Assembly: GCF_042654365.1 (NCBI RefSeq)
Contig: NZ_JBHSGG010000034.1
Span: 12,625 to 76,624, forward strand
Source: Coralloluteibacterium thermophilum
GTDB taxonomy: Bacteria > Pseudomonadota > Gammaproteobacteria > Xanthomonadales > Xanthomonadaceae
Reading direction: 5' to 3'
Length of the DNA: 64,000 bases
Made by a program: the position numbers and the translations under genes. The notes under the pieces are model-generated. The model worked only from the letters and a program-made list of their open reading frames with translations, searched no databases and was not told the DNA's origin. Shown here piece after piece: positions 51,321 to 63,075 of the stretch; the first letter of the stretch is position 1; the number at the start of each line of letters is the position of its first letter.

Positions 51321-53882
51321 ATGGCCACGTCCGCCTCCGCCCGTCCCCACGCGCGCCGCGCCTGGCCCGCCACCGTCCTCGGCCTCGTCCTGCTGCTGCT
51401 CGGGCTGGTGCTGGCTGGCGGGGGCGCCTGGCTCGCCGCGCTCGGCGGCAGCCCGTACTACCTGCTGGCCGGCGTCGGCCTGGTCGTCTCCGGCATCGGC
51501 TTCGTGCGGGGCCGGCGCGCCGGCCTCCTCTGGTTCGCGGCGGTCTTCGTCGGCACGACGATCTGGGCCGCCTGGGAATCCGGCCTGGACTACTGGCGCT
51601 GGGTGCCGCGGCTCGGCCTGATGGTGGCGCTGGGCATCGCCGCCGCGCTGGTGGCGCCGCGCCTGGCCGGCGGGCCCTCGCGGCGCCTCGCCAACGGCGT
51701 GGTGGCCGTCCTGGCCCTGGTCTTCGTCGCCGCCTTCGCCCTCGCCTTCGTGCCCCACGGCGTCACCGAGGCGGACTGGAGCGGGCATCGCCCGCTGGCC
51801 GCGGCGCCGCGCACGGTCGCGGTCGGCGGGCAACCGGCCGACGCCCCCGCCGAGGGCGACTGGGCCGCCTACGGCCGCGACAACGCCGCCACCCGCTACA
51901 TCCGCCTCGACCGGATCGACCGCGACAACGTCGGCCGGCTGGAGAAGGCATGGACCTACCGCACCGGCGACCTCCCGGAGCACCGCTGGGGCGCGGAGAC
52001 CACGCCGCTCAAGATCGGCGACGCCCTCTACCTGTGCACGGCGCGCAACATCCTGATCGCGCTCGACGCCGCCACCGGCGAGGAGCGCTGGCGCTACGAC
52101 CCGCAGGTCCGCGACGCATCCATCCCCTACACCGCCGCCTGTCGCGGCGTCGCCTACTACGCCCTGCCCGACGCGCCGGCGACGGCGCCCGGGAGCCTTC
52201 CCGCCGACGACGCCGCGGACGGCGACGCACCGCCGGGCACCGCGCCGCCGCCCGCGGTGGCGACGCGGCCGCGGACCTGCCCGACCCGCATCGTCGAGGG
52301 CACGCTGGACGGCCGCCTGATCGCCGTGGACGCCCGGACCGGCGTGCCCTGCGCCGACTTCGGCGACGGGGGGCAGGTGGACATCACGCTCGGCATGGGC
52401 GAGACCCCGCCGGGCTTCGTCTCGATCACCTCGCCGCCGACCATCGTGCGCGGCGTGATCGTGACCGGGCACCAGGTGCTGGACGGCCAGCGGCGCTGGG
52501 CGCCGTCGGGCGTCATCAAGGGCTTCGATGCCGAGACCGGCGCGCTGCGCTGGGCCTGGGACATGGTGCGGCCCGACATCGCCGGCCTGCCGCCGGAGGG
52601 CGAGACCTACACGCTCGGCACGCCGAACATGTGGACCATCGCCTCGGGCGACGAGGCGCTCGGCCTGGTCTACCTGCCCATGGCCAACTCGTCCGCGGAC
52701 TACTGGAGCGGCCTGCGCCTGGCCGAGGAGGACCGCTACGCGACCTCGCTGGTCGCGCTGGACGCCACCACGGGCCGCCCGGCCTGGCACTTCCAGACCG
52801 TGCGCATCGACGTGTGGGACTACGACCTGGGCTCGCAGGCGACCCTGGTGGACTTCCCCGGCGAGGACGGGCCGGTGCCGGCCCTGGTGCTGCCGACCAA
52901 GCAGGGCGACATGTACGTGCTCGACCGCCGCACCGGCGCGCCCCTGGTCGGCGTGGAGGAGCGCCCGGTTCCGGGCGGCGGGGTCGAGCCGGAGCGGCGC
53001 TCGCCCACGCAGCCGTTCTCGACCTACCACACGCTGGCCAAGCGCGACCTCACCGAGCGCGACATGTGGGGCATGACGCCCATCGACCAGCTGGCCTGCC
53101 GCATCCAGTTCCGCCAGGCCAGCTACGCCGGCATCTACACCCCGCCGACCGCGGAGCGGCGCTGGATCCAGTACCCGAGCTACAACGGCGGCTCCGACTG
53201 GGGCGGCATCGCCATCGACACCGACCGCGGGGTGATCGTGGCGAACTACAACGACATGCCGAACTACAACCGCCTGGTCACCCGCGACCGCGCCGACCGG
53301 CTCGGCTGGCAGCCGCGCGACATCGCCGGCGACGCCGAGGCCGGGGGCGGCAGCGAGTCGCGCGGCGGCCGGATGGGGTCCACCGCCGAGGGCGCGGGCG
53401 ACCCGCAGGCGGGCACGCCCTTCGCGGTGGACGTCAACGCCGGCTGGCGGCTGCCGTTCACCGGCCTGCTGTGCAAGCAGCCGCCCTACGGCGGCATCCG
53501 CGCGATCTCGCTGGCGACCGGGCGCACGCTGTGGGACCGCCCCTTCGGCACCGCCCGCCGCAACGGCCCCTTCGGCATCCCTTCGATGCTCCCGATCGAC
53601 ATCGGCACGCCGAACAACGGCGGCGCCGCGGTGACCTCCGGCGGCCTGGTCTTCATCGCGGCGGCCACCGACGACCTGATCCGCGCCATCGACATCGAGA
53701 CCGGCGAGACCCTCTGGAGCGACGTGCTCCCCGCCGGCGGACAGGCCGGCCCCGCGGTGTACGAGGTCGGCGGCCGCCAGTACCTCGTGATCATGAGCGG
53801 CGGCCACCACTTCATGGAGACGCCGGCGGGCGACCAGGTGACGGCGTATGCCCTGCCAGAGCAACGCGTCACGGAGGAGTGA
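51321..53882 (+). CDS. gcd: Membrane-bound PQQ-dependent glucose dehydrogenase
   Basis: An 853-residue quinoprotein that oxidises glucose to gluconolactone in the periplasm and passes electrons to ubiquinone. About five membrane helices (residues about 15-150) are followed by an eight-bladed propeller with tryptophan-docking repeats. Visible stretches are AAYGRDNAATRYIRLDRID, TTPLKIGDALYLCTARN, TAACRGVAYY, YVLDRRTGAPLVGVEERP and the C-terminal GGLVFIAAATDD..AIDIETGETLW blade. PQQ has to come from elsewhere, as no pqq genes are in the window. Length is slightly above E. coli Gcd (796). The ATG at 51321 has GGGAG upstream. Confidence 0.93.
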   Translation: MATSASARPHARRAWPATVLGLVLLLLGLVLAGGGAWLAALGGSPYYLLAGVGLVVSGIGFVRGRRAGLLWFAAVFVGTTIWAAWESGLDYWRWVPRLGLMVALGIAAALVAPRLAGGPSRRLANGVVAVLALVFVAAFALAFVPHGVTEADWSGHRPLAAAPRTVAVGGQPADAPAEGDWAAYGRDNAATRYIRLDRIDRDNVGRLEKAWTYRTGDLPEHRWGAETTPLKIGDALYLCTARNILIALDAATGEERWRYDPQVRDASIPYTAACRGVAYYALPDAPATAPGSLPADDAADGDAPPGTAPPPAVATRPRTCPTRIVEGTLDGRLIAVDARTGVPCADFGDGGQVDITLGMGETPPGFVSITSPPTIVRGVIVTGHQVLDGQRRWAPSGVIKGFDAETGALRWAWDMVRPDIAGLPPEGETYTLGTPNMWTIASGDEALGLVYLPMANSSADYWSGLRLAEEDRYATSLVALDATTGRPAWHFQTVRIDVWDYDLGSQATLVDFPGEDGPVPALVLPTKQGDMYVLDRRTGAPLVGVEERPVPGGGVEPERRSPTQPFSTYHTLAKRDLTERDMWGMTPIDQLACRIQFRQASYAGIYTPPTAERRWIQYPSYNGGSDWGGIAIDTDRGVIVANYNDMPNYNRLVTRDRADRLGWQPRDIAGDAEAGGGSESRGGRMGSTAEGAGDPQAGTPFAVDVNAGWRLPFTGLLCKQPPYGGIRAISLATGRTLWDRPFGTARRNGPFGIPSMLPIDIGTPNNGGAAVTSGGLVFIAAATDDLIRAIDIETGETLWSDVLPAGGQAGPAVYEVGGRQYLVIMSGGHHFMETPAGDQVTAYALPEQRVTEE

Positions 53883-54139
53883 GAACCGAGGGAGGTGGGC
53901 TGCGCCGCACCCCTGACTTCTGCCCTCGCCCCAGGCGGCGCCTCGGACGTCGGGCATCCCGCAGCGTTTTCAGAGGGGAGACGGCCGAGGTCTGAGTGCC
54001 GTCCATCCTGCGCGCGCGGCATGGCTCCCGCGCTTTTGGGAGCGCGTACGAGACACGTGGCGGATGAGGAGCAGGGAGCGAAGGGGCGCGGGGGCACACC
54101 CTCGTTTCTCGCTCCTCATCGCTCGCTTCTCGCCTCCCG
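53876..54139. repeat. Intergenic purine-rich inverted repeats
   Basis: Between gcd and the helicase gene there is no coding sequence. GATGAGGAGC (54063-54072) is exactly inverted as GCTCCTCATC (54111-54120), with GGAGCGAA/TTCTCGCTCC-like continuation, giving an imperfect hairpin of about 58 bases. GGAGGAGTGAGAACCGAGGG at 53875-53894 is of the same GAGGAGTG type and overlaps the gcd stop codon. Its composition matches the arms flanking the four-helix-bundle cassette. Confidence 0.6.
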
Positions 54140-57544
<3,405 letters not shown>

Positions 57545-57871
57545 CCGTGGTTTCCGGCGAAGCAACCGGGAAGCCTAGCCTTCCAGAGCCTGTCGTGCAC
57601 TCCGGGATGGGATGCGTGCGCCTGCGGCACGGCGATACGGCGTTGCGCGCCCTGCCCCGGGCGCCCGGCCCGTGCTGCATCGCGCGCCCCGTCCGGCGCA
57701 GCCCGGCGCGCGTCGCGCCCTCCCGGAACGCGCGACGCGCTGCGGGGCCCGCGCGGCGACCGGTGCGCATCCGCTGCGCCGCGGTTTTCCCGCGTCGCGC
57801 AAACGCGCCACAATGACGGCCTTTTCCGCCGCCTCCCCCGGCGGTCCCCCGAACGCATCGCAGGAGGTTCC
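57545..57871. other. Divergent gap between the helicase gene and icd
   Basis: No gene was found in 327 bases. A weak icd promoter (TTTTCC at 57785-57790, 18 bases, CACAAT at 57809-57814) can be drawn, and AGGAGG precedes the icd ATG. Nothing else stands out. Confidence 0.4.
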
Positions 57872-59131
57872 ATGGCCGACGCAACGCCCACCCCGCCCGC
57901 CGGCGGCGAGAAGATCACCATCAGCAACGGCGTGCTCAACGTTCCCGACAGGCCGATCATCCCCTTCATCGAGGGCGACGGCACCGGTCCGGACATCTGG
58001 GCGGCGGCGGTCCGCGTGCTCGACGCGGCCGTGGCCAAGGCCTACGGCGGGACGCGCCAGCTGATGTGGATGGAGGTCTTCGCCGGCGAGAAGGCGAACG
58101 ACCGGTTCGGCACCTGGCTGCCCGACGCCACCGTCGACGCCTGCCGCGAGTACCTGGTCTCCATCAAGGGCCCGCTGACCACGCCGGTGGGCGGCGGCAT
58201 CCGCTCGCTCAACGTGGCGCTGCGCCAGATGCTCGACCTGTACGCCTGCCTGCGCCCGGTGCGCTGGTTCGAGGGCGTGCCCTCGCCGGTGAAGAAGCCG
58301 GGCGACGTGGACATGGTGATCCTGCGCGAGAACACCGAGGACATCTACGCCGGCATCGAGTTCCAGGAAGGCACCGAGGACGCCGAGAAGCTCAAGGCGC
58401 TGCTCAAGGAGCACTTCCCCGACAAGTTCGGCAAGATCCGCTTCCCCGACACCTCGGGCTTCGGCCTGAAGCCGGTGTCGAAGGAAGGCACCGAGCGCCT
58501 CGTGCGCGCCGCGATCAACTACGCCATCGACAACGATCGCGACTCGGTCACGCTGGTGCACAAGGGCAACATCATGAAGTTCACGGAAGGCGCCTTCCGC
58601 GACTGGGGCTACGCGCTGGCGAAGAACGAGTTCGGCGCGACCGAGCTCGACGGCGGCCCGTGGATGACCTTCAAGAACCCGAAGACCGGCCGGACCATCA
58701 CGGTCAAGGACGTCATCGCCGACGCCTTCCTGCAGCAGATCCTGCTGCGCCCGGCCGAGTACGACGTGGTGGCCACGCTGAACCTCAACGGCGACTACCT
58801 GTCCGACGCGCTCGCCGCGGAAGTCGGCGGCATCGGCATCGCCCCGGGCGGCAACATCAACTACGTGACCGGCCACGCCGTGTTCGAGGCGACCCACGGC
58901 ACCGCGCCGAAGTACGCCGGCCAGGACAAGGTGAACCCGGGCTCGGTGATCCTCTCCGGCGAGATGATGCTGCGCCACCTCGGCTGGCACGAGGCGGCCG
59001 ACGTCATCATCAAGGCGATGGACACCGCCATCGGCCAGAAGCACGTGACCTACGACTTCGCCCGCCTGATGGAGGGCGCGACCGAGGTGAAGTGCTCGGA
59101 GTTCGGCGACCGCCTGATCGCCGCGATGTAA
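57872..59131 (+). CDS. icd: Isocitrate dehydrogenase [NADP+]
   Basis: A 419-residue TCA-cycle enzyme that decarboxylates isocitrate to 2-oxoglutarate. Motifs are IPFIEGDGTGPDIW at the N-terminus, GPLTTPVGGGIRSLNVALRQ with the regulatory/substrate Ser and Arg residues, LRENTEDIYAGIEF, LVHKGNIMKFTEGAFRDWGY (catalytic Lys), DYLSDALAAEVGGIGIAPGGNIN with metal-binding Asp, and EATHGTAPKYAGQDKVNPGSVILS. Length and the HGTAPKYAG region indicate the NADP-type Escherichia-like enzyme. AGGAGG lies 6 bases before the ATG at 57872. Confidence 0.97.
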   Translation: MADATPTPPAGGEKITISNGVLNVPDRPIIPFIEGDGTGPDIWAAAVRVLDAAVAKAYGGTRQLMWMEVFAGEKANDRFGTWLPDATVDACREYLVSIKGPLTTPVGGGIRSLNVALRQMLDLYACLRPVRWFEGVPSPVKKPGDVDMVILRENTEDIYAGIEFQEGTEDAEKLKALLKEHFPDKFGKIRFPDTSGFGLKPVSKEGTERLVRAAINYAIDNDRDSVTLVHKGNIMKFTEGAFRDWGYALAKNEFGATELDGGPWMTFKNPKTGRTITVKDVIADAFLQQILLRPAEYDVVATLNLNGDYLSDALAAEVGGIGIAPGGNINYVTGHAVFEATHGTAPKYAGQDKVNPGSVILSGEMMLRHLGWHEAADVIIKAMDTAIGQKHVTYDFARLMEGATEVKCSEFGDRLIAAM

Positions 59132-59154
59132 GCCGCAGCGCCACGCGCAGCGAA

Positions 59155-59186
59155 GGACGGGGCGCCCGGTGCGCCCCGTCCGCGTT
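59155..59186 (+). terminator. Intrinsic terminator after icd
   Basis: GGACGGGGCGC-CCGGT-GCGCCCCGTCC is an 11-bp perfect stem, followed by GCGTTT. It lies 23 bases after the icd stop codon. Confidence 0.8.
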
Positions 59187-59230
59187 TCCGGCACCTGGAA
59201 CCGCTTCCGGCGCCCGGCGCCGGAGGCGCC

Positions 59231-59833
59231 TCAGCGCGGGCCGGAGGCGCTCATCCCCACGAAGCCGAGGAACTCGGCGCGGGTCCGCGCGTCGTCGCGG
59301 AAATCGCCGAGCAGGGTGCTGGTCACCATCGACACGCCGCGCTTGTGCACGCCGCGGGTGGTCATGCACTGGTGGGCGGCCTCGATCACCACGCCCACGC
59401 CGCGCGGGGCGAGCACGCGCTGGATGGTCCCGGCGATCTGCGCGGTGAGCTTCTCCTGCACCTGGAAGCGGCGCGCGTAGGCCTCGACCACGCGCGCGAG
59501 CTTGCTGATGCCGACCACGCGGCCGGCCGGCAGGTAGCCCACGTGGGCGCGGCCGATGATGGGCGCCATGTGGTGCTCGCAGTGCGACTCGAACTGGATG
59601 TCGCGCAGCACCACCATCTCGTCGTAGCCCTCCACCTCCTCGAAGGTGCGCGCGAGGTAGGCCTCGGGGTCGGTGCCGTAGCCGGAGAACCAGTCGCGAT
59701 AGGCCTTGGCCACGCGTCGCGGGGTGTCGATCAGGCCCTCGCGCGCGGGATCGTCGCCGGCCCAGCGCAGCAGGGTGCGCACGGCCTCCTCGGCCTGGGC
59801 CTGGGTGACGTCGGACTGGTCTGCGGCGCTCAT
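59231..59833 (-). CDS. folE: GTP cyclohydrolase I FolE
   Basis: A 200-residue enzyme for the first step of tetrahydrofolate and 7-deazaguanine (queuosine) synthesis. Zinc and catalytic motifs are FESHCEHHMAPIIGRAHVGYLP and the second zinc Cys in EAAHQCMTTRGVHK. GISKLARVVEAYARRFQVQEKLT is the family signature. The ATG at 59833 starts MSAADQSDVTQAQAEEAVRTLL. It is upstream of nothing in its own direction and convergent with icd. With queF in the window, both ends of preQ1 supply are seen, although they are not linked. Confidence 0.95.
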   Translation of the reverse strand: MSAADQSDVTQAQAEEAVRTLLRWAGDDPAREGLIDTPRRVAKAYRDWFSGYGTDPEAYLARTFEEVEGYDEMVVLRDIQFESHCEHHMAPIIGRAHVGYLPAGRVVGISKLARVVEAYARRFQVQEKLTAQIAGTIQRVLAPRGVGVVIEAAHQCMTTRGVHKRGVSMVTSTLLGDFRDDARTRAEFLGFVGMSASGPR

Positions 59834-59954
59834 GCCGGCTCCGGATGCTGGAAACGGACAAGTGTAGAGCGTGCCATGCCCGTTGAGACGAGATGCGCGG
59901 GGAAGCGGCCCGAGGGCGCGATGCGCGCCTGGCGCCGACCGCGCGCTGCCGCGG

Positions 59955-61127
59955 CTAGGCGCCGGCCGCGCGTCGCGGTGGCGCCGCCGCCCGCTCCGGG
60001 GGCGCGACCCGTCGCGGCCGGGCATCGCCCGCGCGCGCCTGCCGCTGCGCGCGGCGCTGCGCGCGCAGGCGGCCGCGCAGGTAGCCGAGCAGGAACTTCT
60101 CCTGCTGGCGGCTGCCGGTCGGGAAGTCGCCGATCACGGCCTCGCGCCAGCCTTCGAGCACGGCCGGATGGATGTAGCTCTTGCGGCACACCGCGGGCGT
60201 GTTGCGCAGCTCGCAGGCCACCTGCTTCACCGCGGCGGCCAGGGTCGAGGCGATGGCGCGCTCGCCGCCGACCTCGGGCACCGGCGTGGCCGCCAGCACC
60301 GAGAGCGCGCGCAGGGTGCCGCCCCAGGTGCGGAAGTCCTTGGCGGTGAAGTCGCCGCCCATCGCATCGCGCAGGTAGTCGTTGACCATGCCCGAGTCGA
60401 TCGGATGGCGCTGGCCTTCGTCGTCCAGGTACTGGAACAGGTCCTGCCCGGGCAGTTGCTGGCAGCGGTGCATCACCCGCGCCAGGCGTGCGTCGTCGAT
60501 GGCGATCTCGTGCTCGAGCCCGCTCTTGCCGCGGAACTTCAGCCGCACCCGCCCTGCACGCAGGAACTGCACGTGGCGGTGGCGCAGCGTGGTGAGGCCG
60601 TAGGAGCGGTTCTCGCGCGCGTACTCGACGTTGCCGACCCGGGCCAGCGTCTCGGCGAGCAGGGTCACCACCACGGCCAGCACCTTCTCGCGCGGCAGGC
60701 CGGGCAGGGCGAGGTCGCGCCGCAGCCGGCGGCGCAGGCGCGGCAGGGCCTCGCCGAAGGCGATGAGGCGGCCGTACTTGTCGAGGTCGCGGATCTCGCA
60801 CCAGCGCGGGTGGTAGCGGTACTGCTTGCGTCCGCGCGCATCGCGGCCGGTCGCCTGCAGGTGCCCGTTCGCCTTCGGGCAGATCCACACCCCGGTGTAG
60901 GCGGGCGGGATGGCCAGCGCGCGGATGCGCGCCAGCACCTCCGGATCGCGCAGCGGCCGGCCGGCGGTGTCGCGGTAGCTGAAGCCCTTGCCGGCGCGCC
61001 GGCGGGTGAAGCCGGGCTCGCGGTCGCTGACGTAGATCAGGCCGGCCTGCTCGAGCTGCCCGGCGATCTCCCCGGCGCGCGCCTCGGCGGCGGTGTCTGC
61101 GGGATCGATGCGGGTGCGGGCGGCCAT
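59955..61127 (-). CDS. DNA topoisomerase IB (poxvirus/bacterial type)
   Basis: A 390-residue type IB topoisomerase that relaxes supercoils through a 3'-phosphotyrosine. The N-terminal domain shows RRRAGKGFSYRDTAGRPLRDPEVLARIRALAIPPAYTGVWICP. The catalytic domain has RVGNVEYARENRSYGLTTLRHRHV (first Arg), KFRGKSGLEHEI, AKDFRTWGGTLRAL (Arg/His region) and the nucleophile Tyr in CRKSYIHPAVLEGW. The C-terminal 40 residues are a basic Arg/Ala tail. The ATG at 61127 gives the family-typical start. It runs in the same direction as recD (67-base gap). Confidence 0.92.
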   Translation of the reverse strand: MAARTRIDPADTAAEARAGEIAGQLEQAGLIYVSDREPGFTRRRAGKGFSYRDTAGRPLRDPEVLARIRALAIPPAYTGVWICPKANGHLQATGRDARGRKQYRYHPRWCEIRDLDKYGRLIAFGEALPRLRRRLRRDLALPGLPREKVLAVVVTLLAETLARVGNVEYARENRSYGLTTLRHRHVQFLRAGRVRLKFRGKSGLEHEIAIDDARLARVMHRCQQLPGQDLFQYLDDEGQRHPIDSGMVNDYLRDAMGGDFTAKDFRTWGGTLRALSVLAATPVPEVGGERAIASTLAAAVKQVACELRNTPAVCRKSYIHPAVLEGWREAVIGDFPTGSRQQEKFLLGYLRGRLRAQRRAQRQARAGDARPRRVAPPERAAAPPRRAAGA

Positions 61128-61194
61128 GCGGCGGCACCGTGGCGTGGCGGCCGCGAAGGCCGGGTGCAGGCCCCGGCCCGCGCCCGGCCGGCGT

Positions 61195-63075
61195 TCAGGA
61201 CCCGATGCCGAAGCGCTCGGCGAGGCCGCTGCCGCGCTGGGTGCGGCGCGCGATGCCGGCGCGCAGCACGTCCTCGTCGGCGCACAGCAGCAGGGCGCTG
61301 CGGCAGCGGGTGATGCCGGTGTAGACCAGTTCGCGCCCGATCACCCGCGCGCCGCGCTCGGGCAGGACCAGCAGCACTTCGGCGAATTCCGAGCCCTGCG
61401 ACTTGTGGACGGTCATCGCGAACGCGGGCTCGTGCGCGGGCAGGTTGGAGGGCCGCCAGTGCGCCAGCGTGTCCGGGCCGGTCTCGAACCACACCGACAG
61501 GCCGCCGTCGGGGTCCGGCCAGCACACGCCGATGTCGCCGTTGTAGAGCCCGTGCCGGTAGCTGTTGGCGGTGATCATCAGCAGGCGCCCGGGATAGAAG
61601 GCGCCGCCGCGGGGGGCGAGCGCGGCCTCGATCTGGGCGTTGAGCGCCACGCTGCCCGCGGGCCCCTCGCGCACCGCCGTGAGCACCCGGAAGGCCAGCG
61701 CACGCTGCAGGGCGGCGCGCGGGTCCGGCGCCTCGGCGATGCGGCGGTACGCCGGCAGGGCGCGCTCGCGCAGCAGCCCCGGGAGCGCGCGATCGCCGCC
61801 GCGTTCCCAGCGCAGGCCGCGCCAGCGCGCCTCGGCCAGCCCCGCGACCGCCGCCTCGGCCTCGCCGGCGCGCACGTGGGCGGCGAGCGGGGCGAGCTCG
61901 ATCGCCGCGTCCTGCCGGTGCACGCGGGCGAGCTGCACGCGGTGGCCGTCCAGCACCGTCCGCGGCGCCGTCACCGGCACCGCAAGGCCGGCCCGCGCCG
62001 CGAGCCAGGCCGCCGGCGCGGGCGGCTGGGCGTCGCCGCCGCCGGCGGCATCGCACAGCGCCGCCAGCACGTCGCCGGTCTCGACCGAGGGCAACTGGTC
62101 GCGGTCGCCGAGCAGGATCAGCCGGGCGCCGTCCGGGATGGCCTCGGCGAGCCGGCACATCATCGGCAGGTCGACCATGGAGGCCTCGTCGACCACCACC
62201 AGGTCCGCCTCCAGCGGCGCGTCGGCGCCGTGGCGGTAGCCGTCGGGGCGCCAGCCCAGCAGGCGGTGCAGGGTCTGCGCCTCGGCCGGGATGGCCGCGC
62301 GCACGCCCTCCGGCAGCAGGCCGGCCATGCGCTCGACGCCGCGGTGCAGGGCCTCCGCCAGGCGCGACGCGGCCTTGCCGGTGGGCGCGGCGAGGCGGAT
62401 GCGCAGCGGCGGCGCGGCACGCCGCAGGGCGTCCTCCACCAGCAGGGCGAGCACGCCGGCGACGGTGCTGGTCTTGCCGGTGCCGGGGCCGCCGGTGACC
62501 AGCAGCAGGTGCCGGCGCTGCGCCAGCGCCGCGGCCACGGCCTGGGCATCGCCGTCGGGGAACAGCGCCGCCAGCCGCGCGCGCAGCCAGCCGTCGTCGT
62601 CCGCGGCCGGCGCGGCGAACAGGTCCGGCTGCGGGCCGCCGGCCGCCGGCAGGGCGAAGGCCGCGTCGCCCTCCCCCGCCGCGATGCGGCGCAGCGCCGT
62701 CGCCAGCCGCCGTTCATAGTCCCAGTAGCGGCGCAGGTAGAGCCGGTCGTTCTCGAAGGCGAGCACGCGGTCGGCCTCCGGCGCCGCGGGCGTGGCCACC
62801 CACGGCGAGGCGAACAGGGCCGCGCGCAGCGCGTCGGCCGCGGGCAGGGGCGGGAGGTCGAGCAGCGGATCGATCTCGCGCGCCAGCTCGTCCAGTTGCG
62901 CCACGACCACGCCGGCGTGGCCGAAGGCCAGGGCGCGGCTGGCGAGGGCGGCGGCGAGCAGCACCGGCTCGGGCGTGTCCGGCCGCAGGCGCCGCATGGA
63001 CTGCGCGAGCGCATGGTCGACGCTGCGCAGCCAGCCCCCGCGCTGCCAGGCCGCGAGCAGGGCGTCGCCGCTCAT
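61195..63075 (-). CDS. recD: Exodeoxyribonuclease V subunit alpha RecD
   Basis: A 626-residue superfamily 1B helicase subunit of RecBCD, moving 5'-3' during double-strand-break repair and degradation of linear foreign DNA. The N-terminal interaction domain covers about 1-160. The motor shows LLVTGGPGTGKTSTVAGVL (Walker A), VVDEASMVDLPMM (DEAS), LLGDRDQLPSVETGDVL, and AFAMTVHKSQGSEFAEVLLVLP with YTGITRC near the end. The ATG at 63075 overlaps the recB stop codon by 4 bp (ATGA). RecBCD products are also substrates for CRISPR spacer uptake, a link relevant to the large array in this genome. Confidence 0.94.
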   Translation of the reverse strand: MSGDALLAAWQRGGWLRSVDHALAQSMRRLRPDTPEPVLLAAALASRALAFGHAGVVVAQLDELAREIDPLLDLPPLPAADALRAALFASPWVATPAAPEADRVLAFENDRLYLRRYWDYERRLATALRRIAAGEGDAAFALPAAGGPQPDLFAAPAADDDGWLRARLAALFPDGDAQAVAAALAQRRHLLLVTGGPGTGKTSTVAGVLALLVEDALRRAAPPLRIRLAAPTGKAASRLAEALHRGVERMAGLLPEGVRAAIPAEAQTLHRLLGWRPDGYRHGADAPLEADLVVVDEASMVDLPMMCRLAEAIPDGARLILLGDRDQLPSVETGDVLAALCDAAGGGDAQPPAPAAWLAARAGLAVPVTAPRTVLDGHRVQLARVHRQDAAIELAPLAAHVRAGEAEAAVAGLAEARWRGLRWERGGDRALPGLLRERALPAYRRIAEAPDPRAALQRALAFRVLTAVREGPAGSVALNAQIEAALAPRGGAFYPGRLLMITANSYRHGLYNGDIGVCWPDPDGGLSVWFETGPDTLAHWRPSNLPAHEPAFAMTVHKSQGSEFAEVLLVLPERGARVIGRELVYTGITRCRSALLLCADEDVLRAGIARRTQRGSGLAERFGIGS